Shown here piece by piece: positions 48,293-58,100 of a DNA stretch of 64,000 bases; the stretch's first letter is position 1; each line of letters opens with the position of its first letter. The notes below the pieces were generated by a model. That model was not told the origin of the DNA, did no database searches, and saw only the letters and a program-made list of their open reading frames with translations. Both the position numbers and the translations under genes were made by a program. Source of the DNA: Alphaproteobacteria bacterium (lineage in GTDB: Bacteria; Pseudomonadota; Alphaproteobacteria; Rhodobacterales; Rhodobacteraceae); the NCBI GenBank assembly GCA_030427405.1, contig JAUHXK010000003.1, forward strand, positions 1 to 64,000. Direction: 5' to 3'.

Positions 48293-48864
48293 GTTCAGCG
48301 AGTTACATGGAGAAGTTCATGAATTTGGAACATAAATTCGCGCGGTTTGGCGATGGGCTTTCCGTGTCTGATGACGCGGTGATCGAGGGCTATGCCAGCC
48401 TGTTCGGGCAAGTTGATCAGGGCAGCGATGTTGTGCAGCGCGGGGCCTATCGCGGCTCGCTCGACGGGCTCGCCAGGGCGGGTCAGCGGGTCAAGATGCT
48501 GTGGCAGCACGACCCGGCGCAGCCCATCGGCGTCTGGGACGAGGTGCGCGAAGACGACAAGGGCCTGTGGGTCAAGGGTCGTCTGCTGGAAAGCACGCAA
48601 AAGGGTCGTGAAGCGGCAGAACTGATCCGGGCGGGCGCGATGGATGGCCTGTCAATCGGCTATCGCACCAAGCGGGCCGTGAAGAATGACAAGGGCCAGC
48701 GGGTCCTGACCGAACTGGAGCTGTGGGAGGTGTCTTTGGTGACGTTCCCGATGCTGCCCAGTGCGCGGGTGGCGGCCAAGGGGAGCGACCCCGAGGCCGA
48801 GAACACCTGGCGCAGTATTGCCGAGGTGTTCGACAACGCCCGGCAGGAGCTGGCGCGGACCTAG
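48289..48864 (+). CDS. GTA prohead protease, orfg4
   Basis: This HK97 U35-family serine protease of 191 residues has IEGYASLFGQVD near 32, the catalytic His74 in MLWQHDP, and Ser near 121 in MDGLSIGYRT, followed by LWEVSLVTFPM. It matures the capsid and degrades scaffold. It begins inside the orfg3.5 stop (ATGA). orfg5 follows after 35 bases. Confidence 0.94.
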   Translation: MSSASYMEKFMNLEHKFARFGDGLSVSDDAVIEGYASLFGQVDQGSDVVQRGAYRGSLDGLARAGQRVKMLWQHDPAQPIGVWDEVREDDKGLWVKGRLLESTQKGREAAELIRAGAMDGLSIGYRTKRAVKNDKGQRVLTELELWEVSLVTFPMLPSARVAAKGSDPEAENTWRSIAEVFDNARQELART

Positions 48865-48899
48865 CGCGCCTCAAACCCACCCAAAGACAGGACATGCTG

Positions 48900-50078
48900 A
48901 TGAGCAAGACCGAGACCCCGGCCTTGACCGGAGAGGGTGCGCCCCTGGTTCAGGAGGTGAAGCAGGCGATGGCTGGCTTCGTGAATGAATTCAAGGGCCT
49001 GAAGGCTGAAGTTAAAACCCAACTGCAACAGACAGAAGAGCGACTGACCATGCTGGATCGAAAATCAACCATCGCGGCGCGCCCGCATCTTGCGGCGTCC
49101 ATCGAGGACGGCGCCCCGCATCAAAAGGCCTTTGACGCCTATGTGCGTTCGGGTGAGGATGACGGGCTGCGCGGGCTTGAGATGGAATCGAAATCTCTGT
49201 CGAGCGCGGTGAACAGCGATGGCGGTTACCTGGTCGATCCGCAAACCGCGGAAATCATCAAGTCGGTGCTGAAATCCACGGCGTCCATCCGTTCGATTGC
49301 GTCGGTCGTGAATGTCGAGGCGAACTCGTTCGACGTGCTGATCGACCACACCGATGTGGGCGCGGGCTGGGCGGACGAAACGTCGGCCTCTGTCGAGACG
49401 GCGACGCCGTCGATCGACCGCATTTCCATTGCGCTGCACGAGCTGAGCGCGCTGCCCAAGGCCTCGCAGCGTTTGCTGGATGACAGCGCCTTTGACGTCG
49501 AAGGCTGGCTGGCCGGGCGTATTGCCGACAAGTTCGCGCGGGCCGAGGCGGCGGCGTTCATCTCGGGTGACGGCGCGGACAAGCCCAAGGGTATTCTGGA
49601 CCATGCCAAGGTCGACAATGATGTCTGGGACTGGGGCAATATCGGCTATGTGCCCACCGGCATTGATGGTGGCGTCGATGCGGATGCAATTGTCGATGTC
49701 GTCTATGCGCTTGGTGCGCAGTACCGGGTCAATGGCACCTTCGTGATGAACTCGAAAACGGCCGGAGTGATCCGCAAGCTGAAGGACAGCGATGGACGAT
49801 TCCTGTGGTCGGATGGTCTGGCTGCCGGTGAACCTGCGCGTCTGATGGGCTATCCGGTGCTTATTGCCGAGGACATGCCGGATGCAGGCACCGACAGTTT
49901 CTCGATCGCCTTTGGCGATTTCCAGGCGGGTTACACCATTGCCGAACGTCCCGATCTGCGCGTGTTGCGCGACCCGTTCAGCGCCAAGCCGCATGTCCTG
50001 TTCTATGCGACCAAACGCGTGGGCGGCGACGTAAGCGACTTTGCCGCGATCAAACTGGTGAAATTCGGCACCGCCTAA
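48900..50078 (+). CDS. GTA major capsid protein, orfg5
   Basis: This 392-residue HK97-fold capsid protein has a charged helical N-terminus (about 1-70, the delta/scaffold part removed by orfg4) and then the shell domain with SSAVNSDGGYLVDPQ, WADETSASVETA and ISGDGADKPKGIL. In RcGTA it builds a small oblate head. The ATG at 48900 has AGGA at 7 bases; an ATG two codons upstream (48894) is possible. A 174-bp gap follows, the only sizeable one in the structural run from orfg3 onward. Confidence 0.95.
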   Translation: MSKTETPALTGEGAPLVQEVKQAMAGFVNEFKGLKAEVKTQLQQTEERLTMLDRKSTIAARPHLAASIEDGAPHQKAFDAYVRSGEDDGLRGLEMESKSLSSAVNSDGGYLVDPQTAEIIKSVLKSTASIRSIASVVNVEANSFDVLIDHTDVGAGWADETSASVETATPSIDRISIALHELSALPKASQRLLDDSAFDVEGWLAGRIADKFARAEAAAFISGDGADKPKGILDHAKVDNDVWDWGNIGYVPTGIDGGVDADAIVDVVYALGAQYRVNGTFVMNSKTAGVIRKLKDSDGRFLWSDGLAAGEPARLMGYPVLIAEDMPDAGTDSFSIAFGDFQAGYTIAERPDLRVLRDPFSAKPHVLFYATKRVGGDVSDFAAIKLVKFGTA

Positions 50079-50117
50079 GCGGTGACGGATCCGGGGGGCC
50101 AGGTTGGCCCTTCGGGC
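50069..50117 (+). other. GC-rich hairpins after the capsid gene
   Basis: CACCGC/GCGGTG (50069-50084) spans the orfg5 stop, and GGGCC/GGCCC (50096-50110) and GCCC/GGGC (50107-50117) follow as mutually exclusive stems. There is no T-run. They may stabilise or process the capsid mRNA. Confidence 0.4.
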
Positions 50118-50252
50118 GGCGGGCGCGGGCCGGGGTGAGATCCCTCGCGTTGTCTAGCTGCTCCCCTCCGTCCGAGCAACGTGGGGCGGCGCGTGCCCGT
50201 CATTTTCCTGAAGTAGCGGCCCCGGAGGGGTCCGAGATTGCGGAGTGTATGG

Positions 50253-50852
50253 ATGATGTTGACCGAAGAAACCGCCATCGCGGATGCGGCGCTGCCGGTG
50301 GATCAGTTCAAGGCGCATTTGCGGCTGGGTACCGGGTTTGCCGAAGACAACCTGCAGGATGATGTGCTGAAGGGGTTTTTGCGCGCGGCTATCGCAGCGA
50401 TTGAGGCGCGGACCGGCAAGGTACTGATCGAACGAAATTTCTCATGGTGCGTGAGCATCTGGCGCGATCCGGCGGGTGAGGTTTTGCCAGTGGCACCGGT
50501 ACAGTCAATCGGCGATGTCACCCTGACCGATGCGTCAGGCACCGACACATTGGTGGATGCCTCGGCCTATCGGTTGGAACGTGACAGTCAGCGGCCCAGG
50601 CTGCGGCCCGCGGCTTTGACCTTGCCAGCCATCGCGACGGGCGGGTCGGTCACGATTGCCTTTGCCGCAGGGATGGCGGGGGATTGGGGGGGCCTGCCTG
50701 CGGATCTGGCGCAGGCGGTCCTGTTGCTGGCCGCGCATTATTACGAATACCGGGATGAAACCGCGCTTGGCGACGGGTGTATGCCCTTTGGTGTGACCAG
50801 CCTGATCCAGCGTTACCGCATGGTTCGCTTCGGTGCAGGAGTGGGCCAATGA
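50253..50852 (+). CDS. GTA head-tail adaptor, orfg6
   Basis: This 199-residue connector of the gp6/phiE125 gp8 family begins MMLTEETAI and contains FLRAAIAAIEARTGKVL and a long C-terminal helix region (LAQAVLLLAAHYYEYRD). It binds under the portal. The start at 50253 has GGAG 7 bases upstream. It is coupled to orfg7 through ATGA. Confidence 0.92.
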   Translation: MMLTEETAIADAALPVDQFKAHLRLGTGFAEDNLQDDVLKGFLRAAIAAIEARTGKVLIERNFSWCVSIWRDPAGEVLPVAPVQSIGDVTLTDASGTDTLVDASAYRLERDSQRPRLRPAALTLPAIATGGSVTIAFAAGMAGDWGGLPADLAQAVLLLAAHYYEYRDETALGDGCMPFGVTSLIQRYRMVRFGAGVGQ

Positions 50853-51187
50853 AGGCGCCGCATTTGAACCGGTTGCTGGTGCTTGAGGCACCGGAAAAGC
50901 TGGCTGACGGGTCCGGTGGCTTCACCGAGACCTGGGCCGCGCTGGGCAATCATTGGGCCGAGGTTTCGGCGCGCAGCGGTGCCGAGCGATCCATTGCCGG
51001 CGTGCCGGTGTCGCGGGTCAGCTATCGCATAGTCGTGCGCGGCGCACCGCAGGGGTCTTCGATGCGCCCCGCGCCGGATCAGCGGTTCCGCGAGGGCGAA
51101 CGCCTGTTCGTGATCCGCGCTGTCGCCGATCGTGACCCGCGCGGACATTACCTGACCTGTTTCGCAGACGAGGAGGTGGCGGCATGA
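50849..51187 (+). CDS. GTA head-tail stopper, orfg7
   Basis: This 112-residue beta-barrel head-closure protein (SPP1 gp16 type) starts MKAPHLNRLLVLEAP and has the GGFTETWAALGNHWAEV segment common to the family. In the particle it forms the ring between adaptor and tail. It overlaps both neighbours by 4 bases. Confidence 0.92.
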   Translation: MKAPHLNRLLVLEAPEKLADGSGGFTETWAALGNHWAEVSARSGAERSIAGVPVSRVSYRIVVRGAPQGSSMRPAPDQRFREGERLFVIRAVADRDPRGHYLTCFADEEVAA

Positions 51188-51597
51188 GCTATGGCGTGGC
51201 GGCAGCATTGCAAGAGGCCGTCTTTCGGCAGCTGTCGCGGGATTCCGATGTCAGCGCGCTTGCGAACAACGCGATCTATGACGCGGTCCCCGCAGGGGCG
51301 GTGCCACAGACCTATGTGACGCTTGGGCCTGAGGATGTGCGCGATGCGTCCGACCAGTCAGGGGCAGGCGCGGTGCACCGGTTCACGGTCTCGGTCGTAT
51401 CCGAAGCATCGGGGTTTGCCGCGGCCAAGACACTGGCCGGAGCGGTCTGCGACGCGCTGGAGGGCGCACCGCTTCTTTTGGCGCGGGGACGGCTGGTCGG
51501 TCTTTGGTTTGAGCGCGCTGCGGCCCGGCGCACCGGAACGGGCGGGGCAATCCGGCAGATCGACCTGAGGTTCCGCGCCCGCGTGGAAGATAACTGA
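51184..51597 (+). CDS. GTA tail terminator, orfg8 (DUF3168)
   Basis: The 137-residue protein of DUF3168 caps the tail tube at the head side. Recognisable parts are the helical start YGVAAALQEAVFRQL, the AVPQTYVTLG strand, and the C-terminal IRQIDLRFRARVE. The ATGA overlap with orfg7 indicates coupled translation. Confidence 0.92.
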   Translation: MSYGVAAALQEAVFRQLSRDSDVSALANNAIYDAVPAGAVPQTYVTLGPEDVRDASDQSGAGAVHRFTVSVVSEASGFAAAKTLAGAVCDALEGAPLLLARGRLVGLWFERAAARRTGTGGAIRQIDLRFRARVEDN

Positions 51598-51616
51598 GCA
51601 ATCAACGGAGAGAATT

Positions 51617-52030
51617 ATGGCTGCCCAAAATGGAAAAGACCTGTTGGTCAAAGTGGATATGAACGGCTCTGGGCTGTTCGAGACCATCGCGGGGCTGCGT
51701 GCCACGCGGGTGAGCTTCAACGCTGAAAGCGTGGATGTCACCAGTCTGGAAAGCCAGGGCGGGTGGCGCGAGCTTTTGTCTGGCGCAGGCGTGAAATCGG
51801 CCGCAATTTCCGGTTCGGGCGTGTTCAAGGACGCCGGTACGGATGAACGCGCACGGCAACTGTTCTTTGATGGTGAGACACCGGCGTTTCAGGTGATCAT
51901 TCCCGACTTTGGCATTGTCGAAGGCGCGTTCCAGGTCACCGGTATTGAATATGCCGGATCGCACAATGGCGAGGCGACCTATGAGATGAGCATGGCAAGC
52001 GCCGGTGCGCTGAGCTTTACGGCGCTGTGA
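51617..52030 (+). CDS. GTA major tail tube protein, orfg9
   Basis: This 137-residue TP901-1-type tail tube protein begins MAAQNGKDLLVKVD and contains SVDVTSLESQGGWRELL and the ISGSGVFKDAGTDERA segment. Stacked hexamers form the short tail. GGAGAG precedes the ATG after a 19-base gap, which may give stronger, independent initiation. Confidence 0.93.
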   Translation: MAAQNGKDLLVKVDMNGSGLFETIAGLRATRVSFNAESVDVTSLESQGGWRELLSGAGVKSAAISGSGVFKDAGTDERARQLFFDGETPAFQVIIPDFGIVEGAFQVTGIEYAGSHNGEATYEMSMASAGALSFTAL

Positions 52031-52034
52031 TCCG

Positions 52035-52352
52035 ATGACCAATCCGTGGACGGGCGAGGTGGCGCTGACCATCGATGGGGAACGGCGGGTGCTCAAGCTG
52101 ACATTGGGTGCCTTGGCCGAACTGGAGCAGGAACTGGACAGCGGGTCTTTGGTCGAGTTGGTGCAGCGGTTCGAAGGCGGGAGGTTTTCCAGCAGCGATG
52201 TGCTGGCGTTGGTCGTGGCCGGGCTGCGGGGCGGCGGCGGGCAGGTGACTCGCGATGACCTGTTGCACGCCGAGATCGCAGGCGGCCCGATGGCGGGTGC
52301 GAAAGCCGCCGCCGAACTGTTGGCGCGCGCCTTCATGGTGCCGGGGCAATGA
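52035..52352 (+). CDS. GTA tail assembly chaperone, orfg10
   Basis: The 105-residue protein of the GTA gp10 family has ALTIDGERRVLKLTLGALAELE at its start and VLALVVAGLRGGG in the middle. By analogy with phage G/GT proteins it should coat the tape measure protein during tail assembly. It is coupled to orfg10.1 by ATGA. Confidence 0.85.
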   Translation: MTNPWTGEVALTIDGERRVLKLTLGALAELEQELDSGSLVELVQRFEGGRFSSSDVLALVVAGLRGGGGQVTRDDLLHAEIAGGPMAGAKAAAELLARAFMVPGQ

Positions 52353-52558
52353 GCGGTTTTGACTGGCCCGTGCTGATGCGGGCCGGGATGACGGGTTTGC
52401 GCCTGACGCCGGATCAGTTCTGGCGTCTGACACCGGCCGAGTTGCGCCTGATGCTGGGGCAGGGTGCCGGCATGCCCGCGATGAACCGGGCGGGGCTGGA
52501 CGCGCTTCTGGCCGCCTATCCGGACAGGAAACAAGGAGAGCGTGATGACGGATCGTGA
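52349..52558 (+). CDS. GTA tail assembly chaperone, orfg10.1
   Basis: This 69-residue helical protein has the GTA 10.1 layout: FDWPVLMRAGMTGLRL, FWRLTPAELRLMLG and a C-terminal helix. It probably pairs with orfg10 as the second chaperone, the role played by frameshift products in many phages. Here it is a separate overlapping gene, and orfg11 starts 14 bases before it ends. Confidence 0.88.
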   Translation: MSGFDWPVLMRAGMTGLRLTPDQFWRLTPAELRLMLGQGAGMPAMNRAGLDALLAAYPDRKQGERDDGS

Positions 52559-53207
52559 CGGGTTTGATGACCTGCAGGAACGAGGCGAGGCGCTGGGCGA
52601 TGCGCTGGGGGATGCGGCAAGCATGGCGGCGGCCTTTGACAGCCAGATGAAACGCATCAGTGCCGCCTTCGGGGAAACCGGCAAGGATGTCGCCACGTTG
52701 GAACGGGGCATGTCCAGTGGATTGCGCAAGGCGTTTGACGGTGTGGTGCTGGACGGAATGAACCTGTCGGACGCGTTGGGGATACTGAAAAGCTCGATGA
52801 TCAGCACGGCCTATTCGGCCGCGATAAAACCGGTGACCGAGCATTTTGGTGGCATGTTGGCCAATGGGATTGGCGGGCTTGTGCAGGGTCTTTTGCCATT
52901 TGCTGATGGCGGCAGTTTCAGCCAGGGCCGCGTTATGCCCTTTGCCAATGGCGGTGTGATCAGCGGGCCTACGACCTTTCCGATGCGCGGCGGCACTGGT
53001 CTTATGGGCGAGGCTGGCCCCGAGGCAATCATGCCGCTGGCGCGCGGTCCTGACGGCAAGCTTGGTGTGCGCAGTGCGGGCGGAGGGCAGGCCGTGAACG
53101 TGGTCATGAATATCTCGACGCCGGACGTGCAGGGGTTTCGCCGCAGCCAGAGCCAGATCGCAGCCCAGATGAGCCGCGCGCTGGGGCGCGGAAACCGCAA
53201 CAGGTAG
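52545..53207 (+). CDS. GTA tape measure protein, orfg11
   Basis: At 220 residues this is a very short tape measure, which fits the short GTA tail. It starts with an acidic helical part, then has a Gly-rich hydrophobic middle (MLANGIGGLVQGLLPF) and GGTGLMGEAGPEAIMPL, a motif shared with phage tape measures, before an Arg-rich end. AAGGAG precedes the ATG at 52545; a GTG one codon upstream is less likely. Confidence 0.9.
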   Translation: MTDRDGFDDLQERGEALGDALGDAASMAAAFDSQMKRISAAFGETGKDVATLERGMSSGLRKAFDGVVLDGMNLSDALGILKSSMISTAYSAAIKPVTEHFGGMLANGIGGLVQGLLPFADGGSFSQGRVMPFANGGVISGPTTFPMRGGTGLMGEAGPEAIMPLARGPDGKLGVRSAGGGQAVNVVMNISTPDVQGFRRSQSQIAAQMSRALGRGNRNR

Positions 53208-53222
53208 ATCACGGAGCAGGAC

Positions 53223-53855
53223 ATGAATTTTCACGAGGTGAGATTTCCCGCCAGCCTGAGCTTTGGCTCGGTTGGGGGGCCCGAACGGCGCACGGATATC
53301 GTGACGCTGGCCAACGGATTCGAGGAACGCAACACGCCCTGGGCCCATTCGCGGCGGCGGTATGATGCGGGCCTTGGGATGCGCTCGCTTGAGGATATCG
53401 AGACTTTGATTGCCTTCTTCGAAGCGCGCCAGGGTCAAATGTTCGGGTTCCGGTGGAAGGATTGGTCCGATTACAAATCCGGAACCGCCGCTGCGGATAC
53501 TGACAAGCGTGATCAGGTTATCGGGCGGGGCGATGGGGTCACGACCGGGTTTCAACTGATCAAGACCTATGCGTCGGGCGGGTTCGATTATGTGCGCCCC
53601 ATCGTCAAGCCGGTTCTTGGGACGGTTGCGGTTGGGTTGGACCAGGACGAGATGCGCGAAGGCGTCGATTTCGAGATTGACCTTGCCGTTGGCGTAATCA
53701 CCTTTGCGGACCCTCCGGGTGAGGGTGTCGAGGTGACGGCGGGCTATGAATTCGATGTGCCGGTGCGGTTCGACACCGCGACCATCCAGACCAGCGTCGC
53801 CAGTTTTCAGGCCGGAGACGTGCCGAATGTTCCGGTGGTCGAGGTGCGCGTCTGA
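53223..53855 (+). CDS. GTA distal tail protein, orfg12 (DUF2460)
   Basis: This 210-residue DUF2460/TIGR02217 protein begins MNFHEVRFPASLSFGS and has HSRRRYDAGLGMRSLED, FGFRWKDWSDY and a C-terminal VEVRV. It forms the ring joining tail tube and baseplate. It overlaps orfg13 by one base. Confidence 0.93.
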   Translation: MNFHEVRFPASLSFGSVGGPERRTDIVTLANGFEERNTPWAHSRRRYDAGLGMRSLEDIETLIAFFEARQGQMFGFRWKDWSDYKSGTAAADTDKRDQVIGRGDGVTTGFQLIKTYASGGFDYVRPIVKPVLGTVAVGLDQDEMREGVDFEIDLAVGVITFADPPGEGVEVTAGYEFDVPVRFDTATIQTSVASFQAGDVPNVPVVEVRV

Positions 53856-54742
53856 TGGGGGGAAACAAGCAAAGCCTGTTGAATCATCTTCAGTCCGGTC
53901 TGACAACGGTTTGCCGGTGCTGGGCGATCACCCGGTCAGACGGCCAGACTTTTGGCTTTACCGATCACGACCTGGAACTGCGTTTTGACGGGCTGATCTT
54001 TAAGGCCAGCACCGGGTTGACGGCCTCGGCGATCGAACAGGCGACGGGGCTGGCGATTGACAATACCGAGGCGATGGGCGCCTTGTCCGACGCGTCGGTT
54101 CGCGAGGCGGATATCGAAGCGGGGCGTTTCGATGGCGCCGAGGTTCGCGCATGGCTTGTCAACTGGGCCGATCCAGAACAGCGCTTGCTGCAATTTCGGG
54201 GGTCCATCGGCGAGCTGCGCCGCGCCGGAGGGGCTTTCCACGCAGAGCTGCGCGGCCTGACGGATTTGCTCAACCGTCCGCTTGGCCGGATCTACCAAAA
54301 ACCCTGTACCGCGGTTCTTGGCGACGGGGCCTGTCGCTTTGATACGACTGCGCCGGGATGTAGCGAAGAGGCTGAGATAAGCACCGTCACGGACGGTACA
54401 TCGCTGCGTCTGACAGGCGCGGAAGCCCCCGAAGAGGGTTGGTTCGAACGCGGTCGTCTGGATGTTTTAACAGGGCAGGCCGAGGGTCTCTGGGCCTCGG
54501 TCAAGCGCGACAGGTTGGCCGCAGGCGGGCGAGAGCTGAGCTTGTGGACCGGGGTCGCGGGTGTTTTGGCCGCCGGTGATCGGGTGCGCCTGACGGCGGG
54601 CTGCGACAAACGCATGGAAACCTGTCGGCTGAAATTTTCCAACATCCTGAATTTTCAGGGTTTCCCTGACTTGCCCAGCGACGACTGGGTGATGGCGGCG
54701 CCGAAGAAGAGTCAAGCAAACAACGGAGGCAGCCGGAGGTGA
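53855..54742 (+). CDS. GTA baseplate hub protein, orfg13 (DUF2163)
   Basis: The 295-residue DUF2163 protein has GFTDHDLELRFDG in the first third and a cysteine-rich C-terminal half: Cys151, Cys160, Cys169, Cys250 and Cys257 (PCTAVLGDGAC, AGCDKRMETC). Hub proteins of this type carry conserved cysteines thought to hold an iron-sulfur cluster. It overlaps both neighbours. Confidence 0.92.
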   Translation: MGGNKQSLLNHLQSGLTTVCRCWAITRSDGQTFGFTDHDLELRFDGLIFKASTGLTASAIEQATGLAIDNTEAMGALSDASVREADIEAGRFDGAEVRAWLVNWADPEQRLLQFRGSIGELRRAGGAFHAELRGLTDLLNRPLGRIYQKPCTAVLGDGACRFDTTAPGCSEEAEISTVTDGTSLRLTGAEAPEEGWFERGRLDVLTGQAEGLWASVKRDRLAAGGRELSLWTGVAGVLAAGDRVRLTAGCDKRMETCRLKFSNILNFQGFPDLPSDDWVMAAPKKSQANNGGSRR

Positions 54743-55185
54743 AAAAAGAGCGACAGCAGATCGTGGTCGCGGCGCGGTCGTGGCTCGGCACGCCTTATGT
54801 GCATCAGGCCTCGGCCAGGGGGGCCGGGACCGATTGCCTGGGATTGCTGCGCGGCGTGTGGAGAACAGTTATCGGGCACGAGCCGGAAGACGTTCCGAGC
54901 TATAGCATGGACTGGTCCGAACCGCAGGGCGAAGAGCGGATGTGGCAGGCGGCGCAGCGGCATCTTTTGGAAAGGCCGGTTGGCGCCATGCGGGCTGGCG
55001 ACGTTGTCCTTTTCAGGATGCGAAACGGCAGTGTTGCCAAGCATCTGGGCATCATCAGCGCGGTCGGTTCGGTGCCGCGTTTCATTCACGCCTATTCCGG
55101 GCACGGTGTCGTTGAAAACACGCTGAGCACGCCCTGGCGACGCCGGGTGGTTGCCTGTTTCGAATTCCCTCTGGAGGATCTGTAA
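54739..55185 (+). CDS. GTA NlpC/P60-type peptidase, orfg14
   Basis: This 148-residue cell wall peptidase has Cys33 in GTDCLGLL, His102 in AKHLGI and His117 in FIHAYS, the NlpC/P60 catalytic set. In the particle it sits at the tail tip and should open the peptidoglycan of the recipient. It starts with GTG inside orfg13 and ends one base into orfg15. Confidence 0.93.
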   Translation: MKKERQQIVVAARSWLGTPYVHQASARGAGTDCLGLLRGVWRTVIGHEPEDVPSYSMDWSEPQGEERMWQAAQRHLLERPVGAMRAGDVVLFRMRNGSVAKHLGIISAVGSVPRFIHAYSGHGVVENTLSTPWRRRVVACFEFPLEDL

Positions 55186-58100
55186 TGGCTACTATTTTGT
55201 TGTCTGCGGCGGGTGCTGCCATTGGTGGTTCGGTTGGCGGTACGGTCGCGGGGCTTTCGACGGCGATTGTCGGGCGCGCGGCGGGTGCAACCCTTGGCCG
55301 GGTGATCGACCAGCGCCTGTTGAGCCAATCGGTCATGGGAGGCGGCAGCGAGGTCGTGGAAACGGGGCGGTTGGACCGCTTTCGGCTGACGGGGTCCGGC
55401 GAAGGTGCGCCGTTGGCAACCGTCTTTGGCCGTATGCGGGTCGGCGGCCAAGTGATTTGGGCTTCGGATTTTCTTGAAACACGGTCCACCTCTCGCAGCA
55501 CGCAATCAAGCGGCAGCGGCAAGGGCTCTCCGCAGCAGGCCGAGGTCACGACAACTACCCATAGCTATAGCTATTCGATCTCGCTGGCGATCGCGGTCGG
55601 GGTCGGGGAAATTGCAGATGTTCCACGCATTTGGGCAGACGGGGAAGAGCTTGAGCGATCGGGCCTGAACATGCGGGTCTATACCGGCACGACGGATCAG
55701 TTGCCCGATCCATTGATCGAGGCCATCGAGGGAACCGGTGCCGTACCGGCCTATCGCGGCACGGCCTATGTCGTGATCGAAGACCTTGCGCTGGGCGCAT
55801 TCGGCAACCGCGTGCCGCAGTTTTCATTTGAGGTGGTGCGCCAGACCCAGGCCGGGATGCCGGACCACGCCGAGGCCTTGCCGCAATTGGTGCGGGGCGT
55901 GGCCCTTATCCCGGGAACCGGCGAGTACGCCCTTGCCAGTGAACAGGTCAATTACTCCAAGGGGCGCGGCCAAAGCTGGGCGGCCAATGTCAATTCTGCA
56001 TCGGGCGAGCCGGACCTGGTGGCGTCGACGCGCGCATTGGCCAGTGAATTGCCATCCTGCGACGCGGCTTCGCTTGTGGTGTCATGGTTCGGTGACGATT
56101 TGCGCTGCGGGGCATGCGAAATCCGTCCCAAGGTCCTGCGAAAGGATGTAGACGGGGCCAATATGCCATGGTCCGTTTCGGGCGAGACCCGGGCTACGGC
56201 CCCTCTGGTCACCCACCGCGAGGATGAGCCTGTCTATGGCGGCACGCCATCGGATCAGGCCGTCGTGCAGGCGATCCGCCATCTTGCGTCCGAAGGCAAA
56301 CGGGTCATGTTCTATCCTTTTATCCTGATGGACCAGGTGGCAGGGAACGATTTGCCGGACCCATGGTCCGACGCGCCAAGCCAGCCCCAGTTGCCATGGC
56401 GTGGGCGGATCACTCTGGACATCGCGCCGGGTCGGGACGGGTCGGCGGATCAGTCGGCGGCGGCAGAGGCGCAGGTCGCGGCGTTTTTCGGCCAGGCGCG
56501 GGCCTCGGATTTCGTAATCGGCGATGGCACCGTCAGCTATGACGGCCCACCCGAATGGGGGCTGCGCCGGTTCATCCTGCACTATGCTGCGCTGTGCAAG
56601 GCGGCAGGCGGTGTCGCGTCGTTCTGCATCGGTTCGGAAATGCGGGGGCTGACGCAGATACGCGGGGCGGATGGGTTTCCGGCCGTCGCGCAATTGCAGG
56701 CGTTGGCGCAAGAGGTGCGTCAGATCGTTGGACCCGAGACCAAGATTGGCTATGCGGCGGACTGGACCGAGTATTTCGGATACCAACCCGCCGATGGAAC
56801 GGGGGATCGTTATTTCCACCTGGACGACCTTTGGGCCGACGACGCGATCGATTTTGTCGGGATCGACAACTATATGCCGCTGTCCGACTGGCGCGACGGG
56901 TCCGATCACAAGGATGCCGACGCCGGGGTCCGGTCGATCTATGACCTGGACTATCTGCGCGGCAATATCGAAGGCGGCGAAGGGTATGACTGGTACTATG
57001 CCACGCCGGAAGAGGCCGAGGCGCAAATTCGTGCACCGATCGAGGATCAGGCGCATAACGAGCCCTGGGTGTGGCGTTACAAGGATGTGCGGGGGTGGTG
57101 GTCCAACCCGCATCACGAACGGATCGGGGGCACAAGGCAGGCCAACCCGACGGCCTGGGTGCCGCAATCCAAACCCATCTGGTTTACCGAACTGGGATGC
57201 GCGGCGATTGACAAAGGGACCAACCAGCCGAACAAATTTCTGGACCCGAAATCATCGGAATCCGGGTTGCCGTTGTATTCCAACGGGCAACGGGACGATT
57301 ACATGCAGGCACAATACCTTGGCGCCGTCTTGGGGTATTGGGGCGACGCATCGGTCAACCCGGTTTCGGATGTCTATGGCGGGCCGATGGTGGATATATC
57401 AAACGCCTATATCTGGGCGTGGGATGCGCGGCCCTATCCGGCCTTTCCCAATTCTGAAAGCTTGTGGAGCGATGGCGGGAACTATGCGCGTGGGCATTGG
57501 CTTAACGGCCGGTCGGGAACGCGTAGCCTGGCCTCTGTTGTCACGGAACTCTGCCATGGGGCCGGGGTAACCGCGATAGATGTATCCGGGCTGGATGGCG
57601 TCGTTCGCGGGTATACGATCGAGGACGTCACCGACGCCCGGTCGGCCTTGCAGCCGCTTATGCTGCGGTACGGGTTCGACGCGATTGAACGGGACGGCGT
57701 GTTGCAGTTCCGGATGCGTGATGGGCAGGGGGCCCAGGCGGTCGATGCGTCAGCCATGGCGGAAAGCCCGGATTTGGATGGCATCGTCGAATACCAGCGC
57801 GAGGCCGAGGCCGAAATGACCGGGCGGGTGCGCCTGCGATTTGTCCAGTCCGACGCAGATCATGATGTGATCGCGGAAGAAGCGGTGTTGCCCGATGACC
57901 GAACGCATGCCGTCGCCGTAAATGAAATGCCGCTGTCGCTGACGCGCGGCGAAGGACGGCAAACCGTAGAACGGTGGTTGAGCGAGGCACGTGTGTCACG
58001 CGACCGTGCCCGGTTCGCCTTGCCGCCATCGCTGTTGCATCTGGGCGCGGGCGACATCGTCCGCCTGAACCCCGGTGGGTCTGACGACGGACAATTGTAC

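Noticed and set aside
52017-53906. 629-codon frame antisense to orfg10-orfg12
   Set aside because: Covers several intact GTA genes with overlapping coupled starts; no ribosome site.
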